A DNA stretch of 35,158 bases from Bacteroidales bacterium (GCA_017617655.1 JAFZVU010000051.1:1-35158), one strand, 5' to 3'; counted from the first letter of the stretch, positions 25,008 to 32,828 are shown. The notes: generated from the letters alone by a model not told the origin. Numbers and translations: made by a program.

Positions 25008-25093
25008 GCGGTAGGTCTGCTTTATTATGGAGGACCTACCGCAAAATCGGCCTTTTTCGCGGTAGGTCGGACATTTTTTGGAGGACCTACCGC
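25008..25093. repeat. Type A-variant paired-hairpin repeat with different arms
   Basis: Two hairpins each have the perfect 10-bp stem GCGGTAGGTC/GACCTACCGC (25008-25042 and 25059-25093), joined by a 16-bp spacer. The architecture equals that of type A, but the arm sequence is new and fully self-complementary. It lies next to a type B copy, as type A copies do. Confidence 0.85.
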
Positions 25094-25189
25094 AGTGACT
25101 GCCCGAAATTGTTGTTTTTCGTCTATGGCAGACAGGCCGCTCGCCCGCATCAAAGACGTCCTTCTATGGCGAAAGTGCGGAGAAAATCT

Positions 25190-25197
25190 TATATTTG
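25190..25197 (+). promoter_or_regulatory. -7 box of the rpiB-dhaKL-gntP operon
   Basis: TATATTTG matches TAnnTTTG exactly, 26 nt before the rpiB ATG. No clear -33 TTTG or operator repeat is visible. Confidence 0.7.
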
Positions 25198-25223
25198 TAG
25201 GAAACCCTGAAACCTGAACTGCA

Positions 25224-25682
25224 ATGAAAGTTGTTATCGACTGTGACGATGCGGCGATCGACCTCAAGAAGGTGATCGTCGGGCATCTCGAGAAGAAAGG
25301 CGTCGAGGTTGCCGACCTCGACTATCTCGGTTCCCATCCCGGAGCATATTATCCAGAAATAGGCTACAATCTAGCCCTGAAGATCCAGGACGGCAGCTTC
25401 GAGCGCGGCATCCTGATATGCGGCACCGGCCTTGGAATGGCGATGATCGCCAACAAGGTGCGCGGCGTGTACGCCGGAGTATGCCACGACGTATTCTCGG
25501 CAGAGAGGCTTCGCAAGAGCAACGACGCCCAGGTGCTCACCATGGGCGCCCGCGTCATAGGTCCAGAGCTCGCCAAGACCATAGTCAGCGCATGGCTCGA
25601 GTCAGAGTTCCAGGGAGGCGGCTCACAGCCCAAGGTAGACCAGATGCGCGCATTGGAAAAGAAATCATTCGAATCAAAATAA
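25224..25682 (+). CDS. RpiB/LacA/LacB-family sugar-phosphate isomerase with altered active site
   Basis: The 152-residue protein has the RpiB fold: MKVVIDCDDAAIDLKK at the N-terminus, GAYYPEIGY, and ICGTGLGMAMIANKVRG, whose Cys66 is the catalytic base position of RpiB. Two residues usual in ribose 5-phosphate isomerase B are changed. The DH of the first loop is DD (Asp9), and the histidine of the HNxANVL motif is Ser99 (KSNDAQVLTMGAR). This suggests a substrate other than ribose 5-phosphate. Placed 7 nt before a DhaK gene, it is likely to isomerise the kinase product, for example a tetrulose phosphate as in known erythritol/threitol routes, but this is inference. First gene of the operon. Confidence 0.85.
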   Translation: MKVVIDCDDAAIDLKKVIVGHLEKKGVEVADLDYLGSHPGAYYPEIGYNLALKIQDGSFERGILICGTGLGMAMIANKVRGVYAGVCHDVFSAERLRKSNDAQVLTMGARVIGPELAKTIVSAWLESEFQGGGSQPKVDQMRALEKKSFESK

Positions 25683-25689
25683 TCATACT

Positions 25690-26697
25690 ATGCAGAAGAT
25701 CATCAACGACCCGTCATGCGTCGTAGACGAAATGCTCGTCGGCTACGTCAAGGCGCACCAGGACCTCGTATCCCCGACCGAAAACGAACGCGTATTGAAA
25801 TACAAGGCAGCTCCCATCGAGGGCAAGGTCGGCATCGTCACCGGCGGAGGCTCCGGCCACAAGCCCGCCTTCATCGGCTATATAGGCAAGAACATGGTAG
25901 ACGCAGTCGCCGTCGGAGAACTCTTCTCATCTCCGCCTGCACAGATGTTCTACGACGCCATTCACGAAGCTGACGCCGGCAAAGGCGTAGCAATCCTCTA
26001 CGGCAACTATGCCGGCGACAACATGAATGTCGCAATGGCGATGGAACTGGCCGAGGAAGACGGCATCAAGGTCGGCAAGGTAGTCGCCAACGACGACGTA
26101 CCCTCGTCTCCGAAAGAAACCCGTGAGAAAAGACGCGGAGTGGCCGGCGAAATCCTGATGTGGAAAGTCGGCGGAGCCAAGGCCGCCATGGGCGCAAGTC
26201 TCGAGGAAGTCCTCGCAGCCGCCCAGAAAGCTATCGACAACACCCGCAGCATGGGCGTAGGACTGAGCCCCTGCACCATCCCGGAAGTAGGACACCCCAA
26301 CTTCACCATAGAGCCCGGCAACATGGAAGTCGGCATCGGCCACCATGGCGAGCCCGGCATCGAAGTCGCCAAGCTTGAGACCGCAGCGCAGATTGCAAAA
26401 CGCATGTGCGATGTGATAATTCCCGACCTGCCTTTCGCAGCGGGCGACGAAGTCGTAGTCCTCATCTCCGGACTCGGCTCAACCCCTCTGCTCGAGCAGT
26501 ACATCCTCTACGGCGAAGTCGAGAAGATCCTCACCGAGAAAGGAATCAAGGTGCACCAGGCCCTCGTAGGCAACTACTTCACATCTCTCGAGATGGCCGG
26601 CGTCACCCTGACCCTCATGAAACTCGACGACGAACTGAAAGAGTGCTTCGACATGGAATGCAACTCAGTCGGCCTCACACAATACCCTAAGGACTAG
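25690..26697 (+). CDS. dhaK: DhaK-type dihydroxyacetone kinase subunit (substrate-binding)
   Basis: The 335-residue protein has the DhaK domain, which binds a small ketose as a covalent hemiaminal on histidine. GGGSGHKPAFIGY (52-64; His57) and VGIGHHGEPG (214-223; His219, the covalent-binding position) are conserved, with NTRSMGVGLSPCTIP between them. It forms a complex with the DhaL protein encoded 4 nt downstream. No DhaM or PTS phosphotransferase gene is in the window, so whether ATP or PTS phosphate is used cannot be told. The natural substrate may be dihydroxyacetone or a larger ketose such as erythrulose. Confidence 0.9.
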   Translation: MQKIINDPSCVVDEMLVGYVKAHQDLVSPTENERVLKYKAAPIEGKVGIVTGGGSGHKPAFIGYIGKNMVDAVAVGELFSSPPAQMFYDAIHEADAGKGVAILYGNYAGDNMNVAMAMELAEEDGIKVGKVVANDDVPSSPKETREKRRGVAGEILMWKVGGAKAAMGASLEEVLAAAQKAIDNTRSMGVGLSPCTIPEVGHPNFTIEPGNMEVGIGHHGEPGIEVAKLETAAQIAKRMCDVIIPDLPFAAGDEVVVLISGLGSTPLLEQYILYGEVEKILTEKGIKVHQALVGNYFTSLEMAGVTLTLMKLDDELKECFDMECNSVGLTQYPKD

Positions 26698-26701
26698 CGC
26701 T

Positions 26702-27346
26702 ATGGAAAAGTTCACGCAGGAAGCCGGCAGCCTCGTCATAGACAGGCTCATAACAGCCATCCAGGAGAACAAACAATACCTGAGCGACATAGACGGCGCC
26801 ATCGGCGACGGCGACCACGGCATCAACATGAACAAAGGCTTCACGCTCTGCCGCGAAGCCCTCGACAAGCAGCCCGGAGACTTTACCTACGGACTCAAGA
26901 TTCTCGGGAAGATTCTTATGATGAAGATCGGCGGGTCTATGGGTCCGCTTTACGGCAAGTTCTTCCTGTCGATGGGGAAAGCCTTCGAAGGCCAGCCCGA
27001 AATCGGCAAAGAAGAGTTCGGAGCAGGCCTGAAAGCCGCACTGGACGCCATCCATGCGATATCTCCTGCCCAGGTGGGCGACAAGACCCTGATGGACGTA
27101 CTCATTCCGGCCGAAGAAGCCTACGGCAGCGCCGCAGCAGAAGGCCGCAGCTTCCCTGAAGCCCTTGACGCAATGGATGCCGCAGCCCTCAAAGGCCTCG
27201 ACAGCACCGTCGACATGGTAGCAAAGCTCGGCCGCTCCAGCAGGCTCGGCGAGCGCTCCAGAGGCGTGATGGATGCAGGATCGGCATCATGCTATCTCAT
27301 CCTCCATACCATGGCGGCCACAATAAAGGAACTCCTTGCCCCATAG
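26702..27346 (+). CDS. dhaL: DhaL-type kinase subunit (nucleotide-binding)
   Basis: The 214-residue all-helical DhaL domain holds ADP/ATP and two Mg ions for phosphorylating the ketose bound to DhaK. The metal-binding aspartates are in DIDGAIGDGDHGINM (Asp31, Asp36, Asp38). GGSMGPLYGKFF and VGDKTLMDVLIPA are conserved. The loop usually written YLGERSxGHxDPGA reads RLGERSRGVMDAGS: the His and Pro are replaced, as in some DAK paralogues with non-dihydroxyacetone substrates. It lies 4 nt after dhaK and 3 nt before the permease gene. Confidence 0.9.
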   Translation: MEKFTQEAGSLVIDRLITAIQENKQYLSDIDGAIGDGDHGINMNKGFTLCREALDKQPGDFTYGLKILGKILMMKIGGSMGPLYGKFFLSMGKAFEGQPEIGKEEFGAGLKAALDAIHAISPAQVGDKTLMDVLIPAEEAYGSAAAEGRSFPEALDAMDAAALKGLDSTVDMVAKLGRSSRLGERSRGVMDAGSASCYLILHTMAATIKELLAP

Positions 27347-27349
27347 GCC

Positions 27350-28684
27350 ATGCTGATAGTCCTGCTCATCCTCGCAATAGCATTCATCGTCGTCTCCACG
27401 ACGAAGTTCAAGCTGCATCCCTTCCTGGCCCTGATCATAGCAGCCATAGGGTACGGCCTGTGCTCCGGTATTCCGCTAAGCGAGATAATCCAGTCCGTCA
27501 ATAACGGCTTCGGCAGCACCGTCAGCTCCATAGGCATAGTAATCGTCATCGGCTGCATAATCGGCACCTTCCTCGAAGAGTCCGGCGGAGCCTACGTAAT
27601 GGCCCGCAGCGTGCTCGGCCTGGTCGGCGAGAAGCGCGTGCCGCTGGCAATGCTGCTGCTGGGCTACTTCATCTCCATCCCGGTATATGCAGACTCAGGC
27701 TTCGTGATCCTTACCCCGCTGAACCGCGCCATGTCCAAGAAGGCCGGCATCACCCTGGCGGCCTCCGCCTGCGCCCTGGGTCTCGGCCTCACCATATCCC
27801 ACTGCCTCGTGCCGCCCACCCCGGGTCCCATAGCCGCTGCAGGCATAATGGGAGCCGACCTCGGCCTGGTCATAATGACCGGCCTGATCGCAAGCATCCT
27901 GCCCGTGCTGCTTACATGGCTCTACGTCTCCAAATGGGCTTCCCGCGTTTACATCGACCCGGCCCCGAACGAGACTGACGCCGAGATTGCAGAAAAAGTA
28001 AAGCAGGCCCCGTCAGCCTTCAAGTCATTCCTGCCGGTTGTGATCCCCCTAGTGCTTATAGTGCTCAGGTCAGTATCCCAGTTCCCTTCAGAACCATTTG
28101 GCAGCGGCACCTTCGCCACCATCATAGGATTCATCGGCGAGCCCGTCATGGCCCTTCTGATAGGAATGGTCCTGGCCTTCACCCTGCCAAAGAAATTCGA
28201 CAAGCAGATGCTCTCATCCACCGGATGGGTGGGCAAAGGACTCAAGTCAGCAGCTATCATCATAATGATAACGGCTGCCGGAGGCTCCTTCGGCATGATA
28301 CTCCGCGACTCCGGTATCGCCGACGTGCTGGGCAGCTCGCTCTCCCAGCTCAGGCTCGGCATCTGGCTGCCCTTCCTGATCGCAGCTGCACTCAAGACCG
28401 CCCAGGGCTCGTCCACCGTCGCCATAATCACCACAGCTTCGATAATCGCTCCGCTGATGGATGTGATGGGTTTTGTCGCCCCGCTCGAGAAGGCCATCCT
28501 CGTTACAGCGCTCTGCTCAGGCGCCATGGTTGTGGCCCACGTCAACGACAGTTTCTTCTGGGTAGTCACCCAGATGTCCGGTATGAGCATCAAGACCGGC
28601 TACAGGCTCCACACCCTCGGCACCCTTATGTGCGGTCTGGCCGCCATGCTCACTATGGTCCTTATGTACGCAATATTCTGTTAA
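27350..28684 (+). CDS. GntP-family gluconate/sugar-acid:H+ symporter
   Basis: The 444-residue, very hydrophobic protein has about 12 membrane segments. GntP features are FKLHPFLALIIAAIGYGL near the start, GTFLEESGGAYVMARSVL, ISIPVYADSGFVILTPL, HCLVPPTPGPIAAAGIMGAD and the C-terminal VNDSFFWVVTQMSGMSIKTG. Family members import gluconate, idonate, glycerate or related hydroxy-acids with protons. Its place in the middle of the kinase/isomerase operon makes it the likely uptake system for the pathway substrate, which would then be a sugar acid rather than a neutral sugar. Confidence 0.9.
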   Translation: MLIVLLILAIAFIVVSTTKFKLHPFLALIIAAIGYGLCSGIPLSEIIQSVNNGFGSTVSSIGIVIVIGCIIGTFLEESGGAYVMARSVLGLVGEKRVPLAMLLLGYFISIPVYADSGFVILTPLNRAMSKKAGITLAASACALGLGLTISHCLVPPTPGPIAAAGIMGADLGLVIMTGLIASILPVLLTWLYVSKWASRVYIDPAPNETDAEIAEKVKQAPSAFKSFLPVVIPLVLIVLRSVSQFPSEPFGSGTFATIIGFIGEPVMALLIGMVLAFTLPKKFDKQMLSSTGWVGKGLKSAAIIIMITAAGGSFGMILRDSGIADVLGSSLSQLRLGIWLPFLIAAALKTAQGSSTVAIITTASIIAPLMDVMGFVAPLEKAILVTALCSGAMVVAHVNDSFFWVVTQMSGMSIKTGYRLHTLGTLMCGLAAMLTMVLMYAIFC

Positions 28685-28693
28685 CAGCATACT

Positions 28694-29692
28694 ATGAAAA
28701 AGAAATCGATACTTGAAATCAAGTCCGTCTACACTGCCAATGCGTTCATGATAGACGGAGTTCCTCACGTCGGAGCCGGTTCTGAGACTACTCCGGCCGT
28801 ATACCTCATGAATCTGACAAGCGGCAAGTCCAGCCTGGTGGACGGCTGCCCAGGCGGAGTTATGAGCTTCGTCCCTGCACCGGGCCACCCCGACCTGTTC
28901 TATTCAGTTATGGGCCTTTTCCCGCCTTTCGTCGGAGCTGACGCCGGCATCTACATGCACCGCCGCACCGCCTCGGGCTGGGAGACCAAGAAGGCTATGC
29001 ACCTGCCTTTCGCCCACCGTTGCGACATCCTCGAAAAGGACGGTCGCAGCTATATCTTCGCCGCATCCTGCAGCAAGTTCAAGAAAGACCCGCTGGACTG
29101 GGAGCAGAGCGGAGAGCTCTACGTCATCCCTCTCGATGAGGCTACCGGCCTGCCGGGCGAGCCCGAGCTGGTCTACAACCGCATCTGGCGCCATCACGGC
29201 ATGCTGAAAGCCAAGGTGGACGGCGTGGACACCCTGCTGTTCTCCGGCGCCGAAGGCATATTCTACATGGAGCTGGCCGGTGACAACTGGATTGTCAATC
29301 AGCTCTTCGACCACGAAGTCAGCGAGTTCGGTCTGATTGACATGGACGGTGACGGACAGGACGAACTGGTGACCATCGAGCCTTTCCACGGCAACACCCT
29401 CAATGTCTATAAGTTCGTTGACGGGGCTTGGACAAAACTCTACACTGACGAGCTCTGGTTCGGGCACGGCCTGAGCTGCGGCATGTTCAAGGGTGAGCCC
29501 ATTATCGTTGTCGGAAACCGACGCGGTCCGCTGACCCTCTGCCTCTACAAACGCAAGGTCGACGGAACTTTCGAGCGCCAGACACTTGAAGAGGAGGCCG
29601 GCCCGACCCAGACCCAGGTGTTCACTGCAGGGGGCACCGACTACATCCTCAGCGCCAACCAGCTGAAAAACGAAGTTGCATTATATTATTAA
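28694..29692 (+). CDS. Cytoplasmic VCBS/FG-GAP-like beta-propeller protein of unknown function
   Basis: The 332-residue protein is rich in predicted strands with recurring blade-like units. One blade carries a calcium-loop pattern DMDGDGQDELV (216-226), as in FG-GAP/VCBS propellers. No signal peptide is seen (MKKKSILEIKSVYTANAFM), unlike most such proteins. Several His-containing motifs fall at similar blade positions: FAHRCD (107-111), WRHHGM (166-170), PFHGN (231-234), FGHGL (257-260). They could form a metal or substrate site in the central funnel. It is encoded between the permease and dehydrogenase genes (9 and 10 nt gaps), so it is probably an enzyme of the pathway, perhaps a lyase or epimerase acting on a sugar acid. 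I cannot assign a reaction. Confidence 0.6.
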   Translation: MKKKSILEIKSVYTANAFMIDGVPHVGAGSETTPAVYLMNLTSGKSSLVDGCPGGVMSFVPAPGHPDLFYSVMGLFPPFVGADAGIYMHRRTASGWETKKAMHLPFAHRCDILEKDGRSYIFAASCSKFKKDPLDWEQSGELYVIPLDEATGLPGEPELVYNRIWRHHGMLKAKVDGVDTLLFSGAEGIFYMELAGDNWIVNQLFDHEVSEFGLIDMDGDGQDELVTIEPFHGNTLNVYKFVDGAWTKLYTDELWFGHGLSCGMFKGEPIIVVGNRRGPLTLCLYKRKVDGTFERQTLEEEAGPTQTQVFTAGGTDYILSANQLKNEVALYY

Positions 29693-29702
29693 TAACTATA
29701 CC

Positions 29703-30608
29703 ATGGACAACAAATCAAAACAGATAGGCCTCGTCGGACTTGGCGTAATGGGAAAGCCGATGGCCAAGAACCTCCTCAAGGGAGGCTTCAACCTCACAGT
29801 ATTCGACATCAAGCCTGAACCCGTGCAGGAACTCGTGGCGCTCGGAGCCAAGGCAGCCGCCAGCCCCGCCGATCTGGCTGCGAAATGCGACATAATAATC
29901 ACCATGCTGCCGAACTCTCCTCACGTAGAGGCAGTAGTCTGCGGACCGAAAGGCATCCTGGAGGGCGTGCGTCCCGGCACCATATATATCGACATGAGCT
30001 CCATCTCGCCGGTAGTGGCCCAGAAGCTCTGCGGCATAGTGGCTGAGAAAGGTGTGGAGATGCTCGACGCCCCCGTCAGCGGTGGCGAACCGAAGGCAAT
30101 CGACGGCACCATGTCGATCATGGTCGGCGGCAAGGAAGAAGTCTTCAATGCCGTTCAGGACGTGCTCCACGCAATGGGTGGAACTGTCACCCTGCTGGGC
30201 GCCATCGGCAGCGGCAACACCTGCAAGCTAGCCAACCAGATCATGGTGGCGCTGCACCTGGCAGCCGTATCTGAGGCTATGGTCTTCGCAGAGAAGGCCG
30301 GAGTAGACCCGGAGAAGGTATATCAGGCCATCCGCGGCGGCCTTGCAGGCAGCACAGTCCTCGATGCCAAGATGAACATGATCCTCGACCGCAACTTCAA
30401 GCCCGGCGGCCCGATCTGGATGCACACCAAGGACATGCTGAACGTCCGTGACGCGGCGCTGGCCATCGACGCTCCGATTCCGCTGTCGACAATGGTTCTG
30501 GAAGCCTTCAAGGCCTGCAAGTGTGACGGTCATGTGAACGACGACCATTGCGGCGTCATCCAGTACTGGGAGAAGCTCGCCAACGTTACCGTTAAGCGCA
30601 GGAAATAG
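29703..30608 (+). CDS. 3-hydroxyisobutyrate/tartronate-semialdehyde reductase-family dehydrogenase
   Basis: The 301-residue NAD(P)-dependent beta-hydroxyacid dehydrogenase has GLVGLGVMGKPMAKNLL (9-25, Rossmann loop), DAPVSGGEPKAIDGTMSIM (substrate-binding signature) and GNTCKLANQ, with catalytic Lys175. GGLAGSTVLDAKMNMILDR is closest to GarR/GlxR tartronate-semialdehyde reductases and to LtnD-type threonate dehydrogenases. The ATG at 29703 is chosen over 29676, which lies within the previous gene. In this operon it probably oxidises a sugar acid or reduces a 3-carbon semialdehyde; sequence does not distinguish the two. Sixth gene of the operon. Confidence 0.88.
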   Translation: MDNKSKQIGLVGLGVMGKPMAKNLLKGGFNLTVFDIKPEPVQELVALGAKAAASPADLAAKCDIIITMLPNSPHVEAVVCGPKGILEGVRPGTIYIDMSSISPVVAQKLCGIVAEKGVEMLDAPVSGGEPKAIDGTMSIMVGGKEEVFNAVQDVLHAMGGTVTLLGAIGSGNTCKLANQIMVALHLAAVSEAMVFAEKAGVDPEKVYQAIRGGLAGSTVLDAKMNMILDRNFKPGGPIWMHTKDMLNVRDAALAIDAPIPLSTMVLEAFKACKCDGHVNDDHCGVIQYWEKLANVTVKRRK

Positions 30609-31081
30609 TGAAACAGATTCTCGGATATTTTCTGGGCTTTGCCATATTTATAGCAGGGGTCCCGGCGCTTATGTGGTGGGTGTCAGGAATGCCCGCGCTG
30701 GCAGAGATTCCTGTGTGGCGGTGGTGTCTGGCCGGCGTTATCGCTCTGGCCGGACTCGCACTCAGCATCTGGAGTATAGTGTATATGAAGAACGTGGGAA
30801 AGGGAAATCCTTTCGACGCCATGGGGCACGAAGTGGCTCCACGCACGAAGCATCTGATGACCGAAGGCCCGTACCGCCGTAGCCGCAACCCCATGCTCTC
30901 CGGCACATATCTTTATTATCTGGGCGTAGTGCTCGCCCTCTGGCGCTGGCCGGCAGCTGTGGTATTCATAGCGGTCGCCGTGCTGATGAGTCTGCAGGTC
31001 CGCTCTGAAGAGAAGCGCCTGGAAGCCGACTTCGGTCAGGAGTATCTGGACTATAAGAAAAGGACGGGACGGTTCTGGTAG
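30608..31081 (+). CDS. Isoprenylcysteine methyltransferase-like (ICMT/PEMT) membrane protein
   Basis: The 157-residue membrane protein uses GTG as start, overlapping the dehydrogenase stop by one base (TAGTG). It has three or four hydrophobic segments, then LMTEGPYRRSRNPMLSGTYL and the C-terminal EEKRLEADFGQEYLDYKKRTGRFW. The RNPM/GxY and EEKxLxxxFGxEYxxYxxxxxR patterns define the ICMT/phospholipid methyltransferase family, which uses S-adenosylmethionine. The substrate is unknown; bacterial members are rarely characterised. The overlap shows co-translation with the catabolic operon, but a role in the pathway is not obvious. Last gene before a type A repeat. Confidence 0.82.
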   Translation: MKQILGYFLGFAIFIAGVPALMWWVSGMPALAEIPVWRWCLAGVIALAGLALSIWSIVYMKNVGKGNPFDAMGHEVAPRTKHLMTEGPYRRSRNPMLSGTYLYYLGVVLALWRWPAAVVFIAVAVLMSLQVRSEEKRLEADFGQEYLDYKKRTGRFW

Positions 31082-31129
31082 CGCGGAAGGGCGGCTTATC
31101 CCGGTCTTGGAAGGCTGGAAGGTATAATA

Positions 31130-31253
31130 GTGCACAAGGTCTGCAAAAATGTCGCAGACCTTGTGCGCTTTGTTTTTGGTAAGGCTTGGATATCAGCCTG
31201 TTGCGATTTCTGGGTGCGCAAGGCCTGCGGTGTTTTTGCAGACCTTGTACACC
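31130..31253. repeat. Type A paired-hairpin repeat, copy 4
   Basis: TGCACAAGGTCTGC (31131-31144) pairs with 31154-31167. The second hairpin is GTGCGCAAGGCCTGC (31214-31228) against 31238-31252. Its reverse complement closely matches the copy at 19568, spacer included. It lies between convergent stops of the ICMT-like gene and trpB2, with the CTAAGG end motif at 31254-31258. Confidence 0.9.
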
Positions 31254-31267
31254 TAAGGCGGAAACCG

Positions 31268-32629
31268 TTACAGTATCGGATCCAGTTCGGCGACGTTCTT
31301 GGCAATCTGCTCGTCGCTGACAGAGTAATTCACGAGGTCGCCGTTGATGAACTGCTCGTAGCTGGGCATGTCGATAAGACCGTGGCCTGAGAGGTTGAAG
31401 AGGATTACTTTCTCTTCGCCGGTTTCCTTGCACTTGAGGGCCTCGCGGATTGTAGCTGCGATGGCGTGGCTGCTCTCGGGAGCGGGGATGATGCCCTCGG
31501 TGCGGGCGAAGAGCATTCCGGCTTCGAATGATTCCAGCTGAGGGATATCAACACCATGCATGTAGCCGTCCTTTATGAGCTGGCTGACAATCATGCCGGC
31601 TCCGTGGTAGCGCAGACCTCCTGCGTGGATGTTAGACGGCTTGAACTGGTGGCCAAGGGTGAACATGGGCAGCAGCGGAGTGTAGCCGGCTTCGTCACCG
31701 AAGTCATACTGGAACTTACCGCGTGTAAGTTTCGGGCAGCTTTCGGGCTCGGCAGCGATGAACTCTGTTTTCTTTCCATCCTTGATGGTATGGCGCATGA
31801 AGGGGAAGGCCAGGCCGCCGAAGTTGGAACCGCCGCCGAAGCAGGCAATCACCATGTCAGGGTACTCGCCGGCCATAGCCATCTGTTTCTCAGCCTCAAG
31901 ACCGATGATACTCTGGTGCAGGGCGACGTGGTTGAGCACGGAACCGAGGGTGTATTTGCAGCCCGGAGTGGTGGTGGCGAGCTCTACAGCCTCAGAGATG
32001 GCTGTGCCGAGTGAACCGGGATGGGTCGGGTCCTTTGTGATGATGTCCTTGCCGGCACGGGTGGACATTGAAGGCGAACCGGTAACTGCGGCGCCGAAGG
32101 TCCTCATGATGCTTGAGCGGTAGGGCTTCTGCTGCATCGTGATCTTTACCTGATAGACAGCGCATTCAAGACCATAAATCTTGGCGGCATAGGCGAGGGC
32201 TGCTCCCCACTGGCCGGCACCTGTCTCGGTGGTGACATTGGTCGTGCCTTCCTGCTTTGCATAGTAGCACTGGGGCAGGGCAGAGTTGATCTTGTGTGAT
32301 CCCAAGGGGTTGGTGCTCTCATTCTTGAAATAGATGTGAGCCGGTGTTCCGAGAGCCTTCTCCAGTTCGTAGGCACGAACCAGCGGGGTGCTGCGGTAGA
32401 ACTTGTACTTCTCGAGAACCTCTTCAGGAATGTCGATGAATGCGTGCTCGGTGTCCAGCTCCTGGATACAACATTCGCGGGGGAAGATATGTGCCAGGTC
32501 GTCTACGCCCAGAGGCTGATGTGTTGCCGGATGGATGGGAGGCAGCGGCTTGTTGGGCATGTCGGCCTGAATGTTATACCATTGCTTGGGAATTTCGCTT
32601 TCTTGGAGGATGAATTTTTTCTGTTTCAT
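31268..32629 (-). CDS. trpB: Tryptophan synthase beta chain, TrpB2 type
   Basis: The 453-residue PLP enzyme makes tryptophan from indole and serine. The PLP lysine is in NPLGSHKINSA (Lys113), with TTETGAGQWGAALA and the phosphate loop CFGGGSNFGGLAFPF. The long N-terminus (KPLPPIHPATHQPL) and overall sequence place it in the TrpB2 subfamily, which is longer than classical TrpB (about 400) and does not need TrpA. It stands alone, with no other trp genes nearby. Control is by attenuation: promoter, leader peptide with three Trp codons and terminator precede it (32671-32860). It may salvage indole or back up a complete trp operon elsewhere. Confidence 0.94.
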   Translation of the reverse strand: MKQKKFILQESEIPKQWYNIQADMPNKPLPPIHPATHQPLGVDDLAHIFPRECCIQELDTEHAFIDIPEEVLEKYKFYRSTPLVRAYELEKALGTPAHIYFKNESTNPLGSHKINSALPQCYYAKQEGTTNVTTETGAGQWGAALAYAAKIYGLECAVYQVKITMQQKPYRSSIMRTFGAAVTGSPSMSTRAGKDIITKDPTHPGSLGTAISEAVELATTTPGCKYTLGSVLNHVALHQSIIGLEAEKQMAMAGEYPDMVIACFGGGSNFGGLAFPFMRHTIKDGKKTEFIAAEPESCPKLTRGKFQYDFGDEAGYTPLLPMFTLGHQFKPSNIHAGGLRYHGAGMIVSQLIKDGYMHGVDIPQLESFEAGMLFARTEGIIPAPESSHAIAATIREALKCKETGEEKVILFNLSGHGLIDMPSYEQFINGDLVNYSVSDEQIAKNVAELDPIL

Positions 32630-32670
32630 GGCGTTTGAATTTTTTATTTGTTGAATAATAATTTCTGGTT

Positions 32671-32707
32671 AAAAAGAAGAAGGCCTGTCGTGATCGACAG
32701 GCCTTCT
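32671..32707 (-). terminator. trp attenuator terminator
   Basis: On the minus strand a perfect 13-bp stem (arms 32695-32707 and 32678-32690; AGAAGGCCTGTCG) with loop ATCA is followed by TCTTTTT. It lies 46 nt after the leader-peptide stop and 41 nt before the trpB ATG. An alternative antiterminator helix was not resolved; CTTCTG in the Phe-Trp codons could pair with CAGAAG of the first arm. Confidence 0.92.
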
Positions 32708-32753
32708 GATATTTCTTTTACAAACTTACAGGTAAGCAGCTATCTTCTCACGA

Positions 32754-32804
32754 TTATTTGAATCTTGAGTCGCGCCACCACCAGAAGTTTGCAGTTCTAA
32801 TCAT
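32754..32804 (-). CDS. trpL: trp operon leader peptide (WWW)
   Basis: The ATG at 32802-32804 opens a 16-codon frame, MIRTANFWWWRDSRFK, ending in TAA at 32754-32756. Three consecutive TGG codons mid-peptide, a good promoter 25 nt upstream and a strong terminator just downstream are the layout of a ribosome-mediated attenuator. When charged tRNA-Trp is scarce the ribosome stalls at the Trp codons and trpB2 should be transcribed. It probably corresponds to the trp leader motif described in Bacteroidetes; the exact Rfam match was not checked. Confidence 0.92.
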   Translation of the reverse strand: MIRTANFWWWRDSRFK

Positions 32805-32828
32805 AACGGTTGTTTGTGTTTCTGGGTG

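Noticed and set aside
32640-32828. A riboswitch ahead of trpB2
   Set aside because: The WWW leader peptide and terminator explain the leader fully as a ribosome-mediated attenuator; no known aptamer was recognised.
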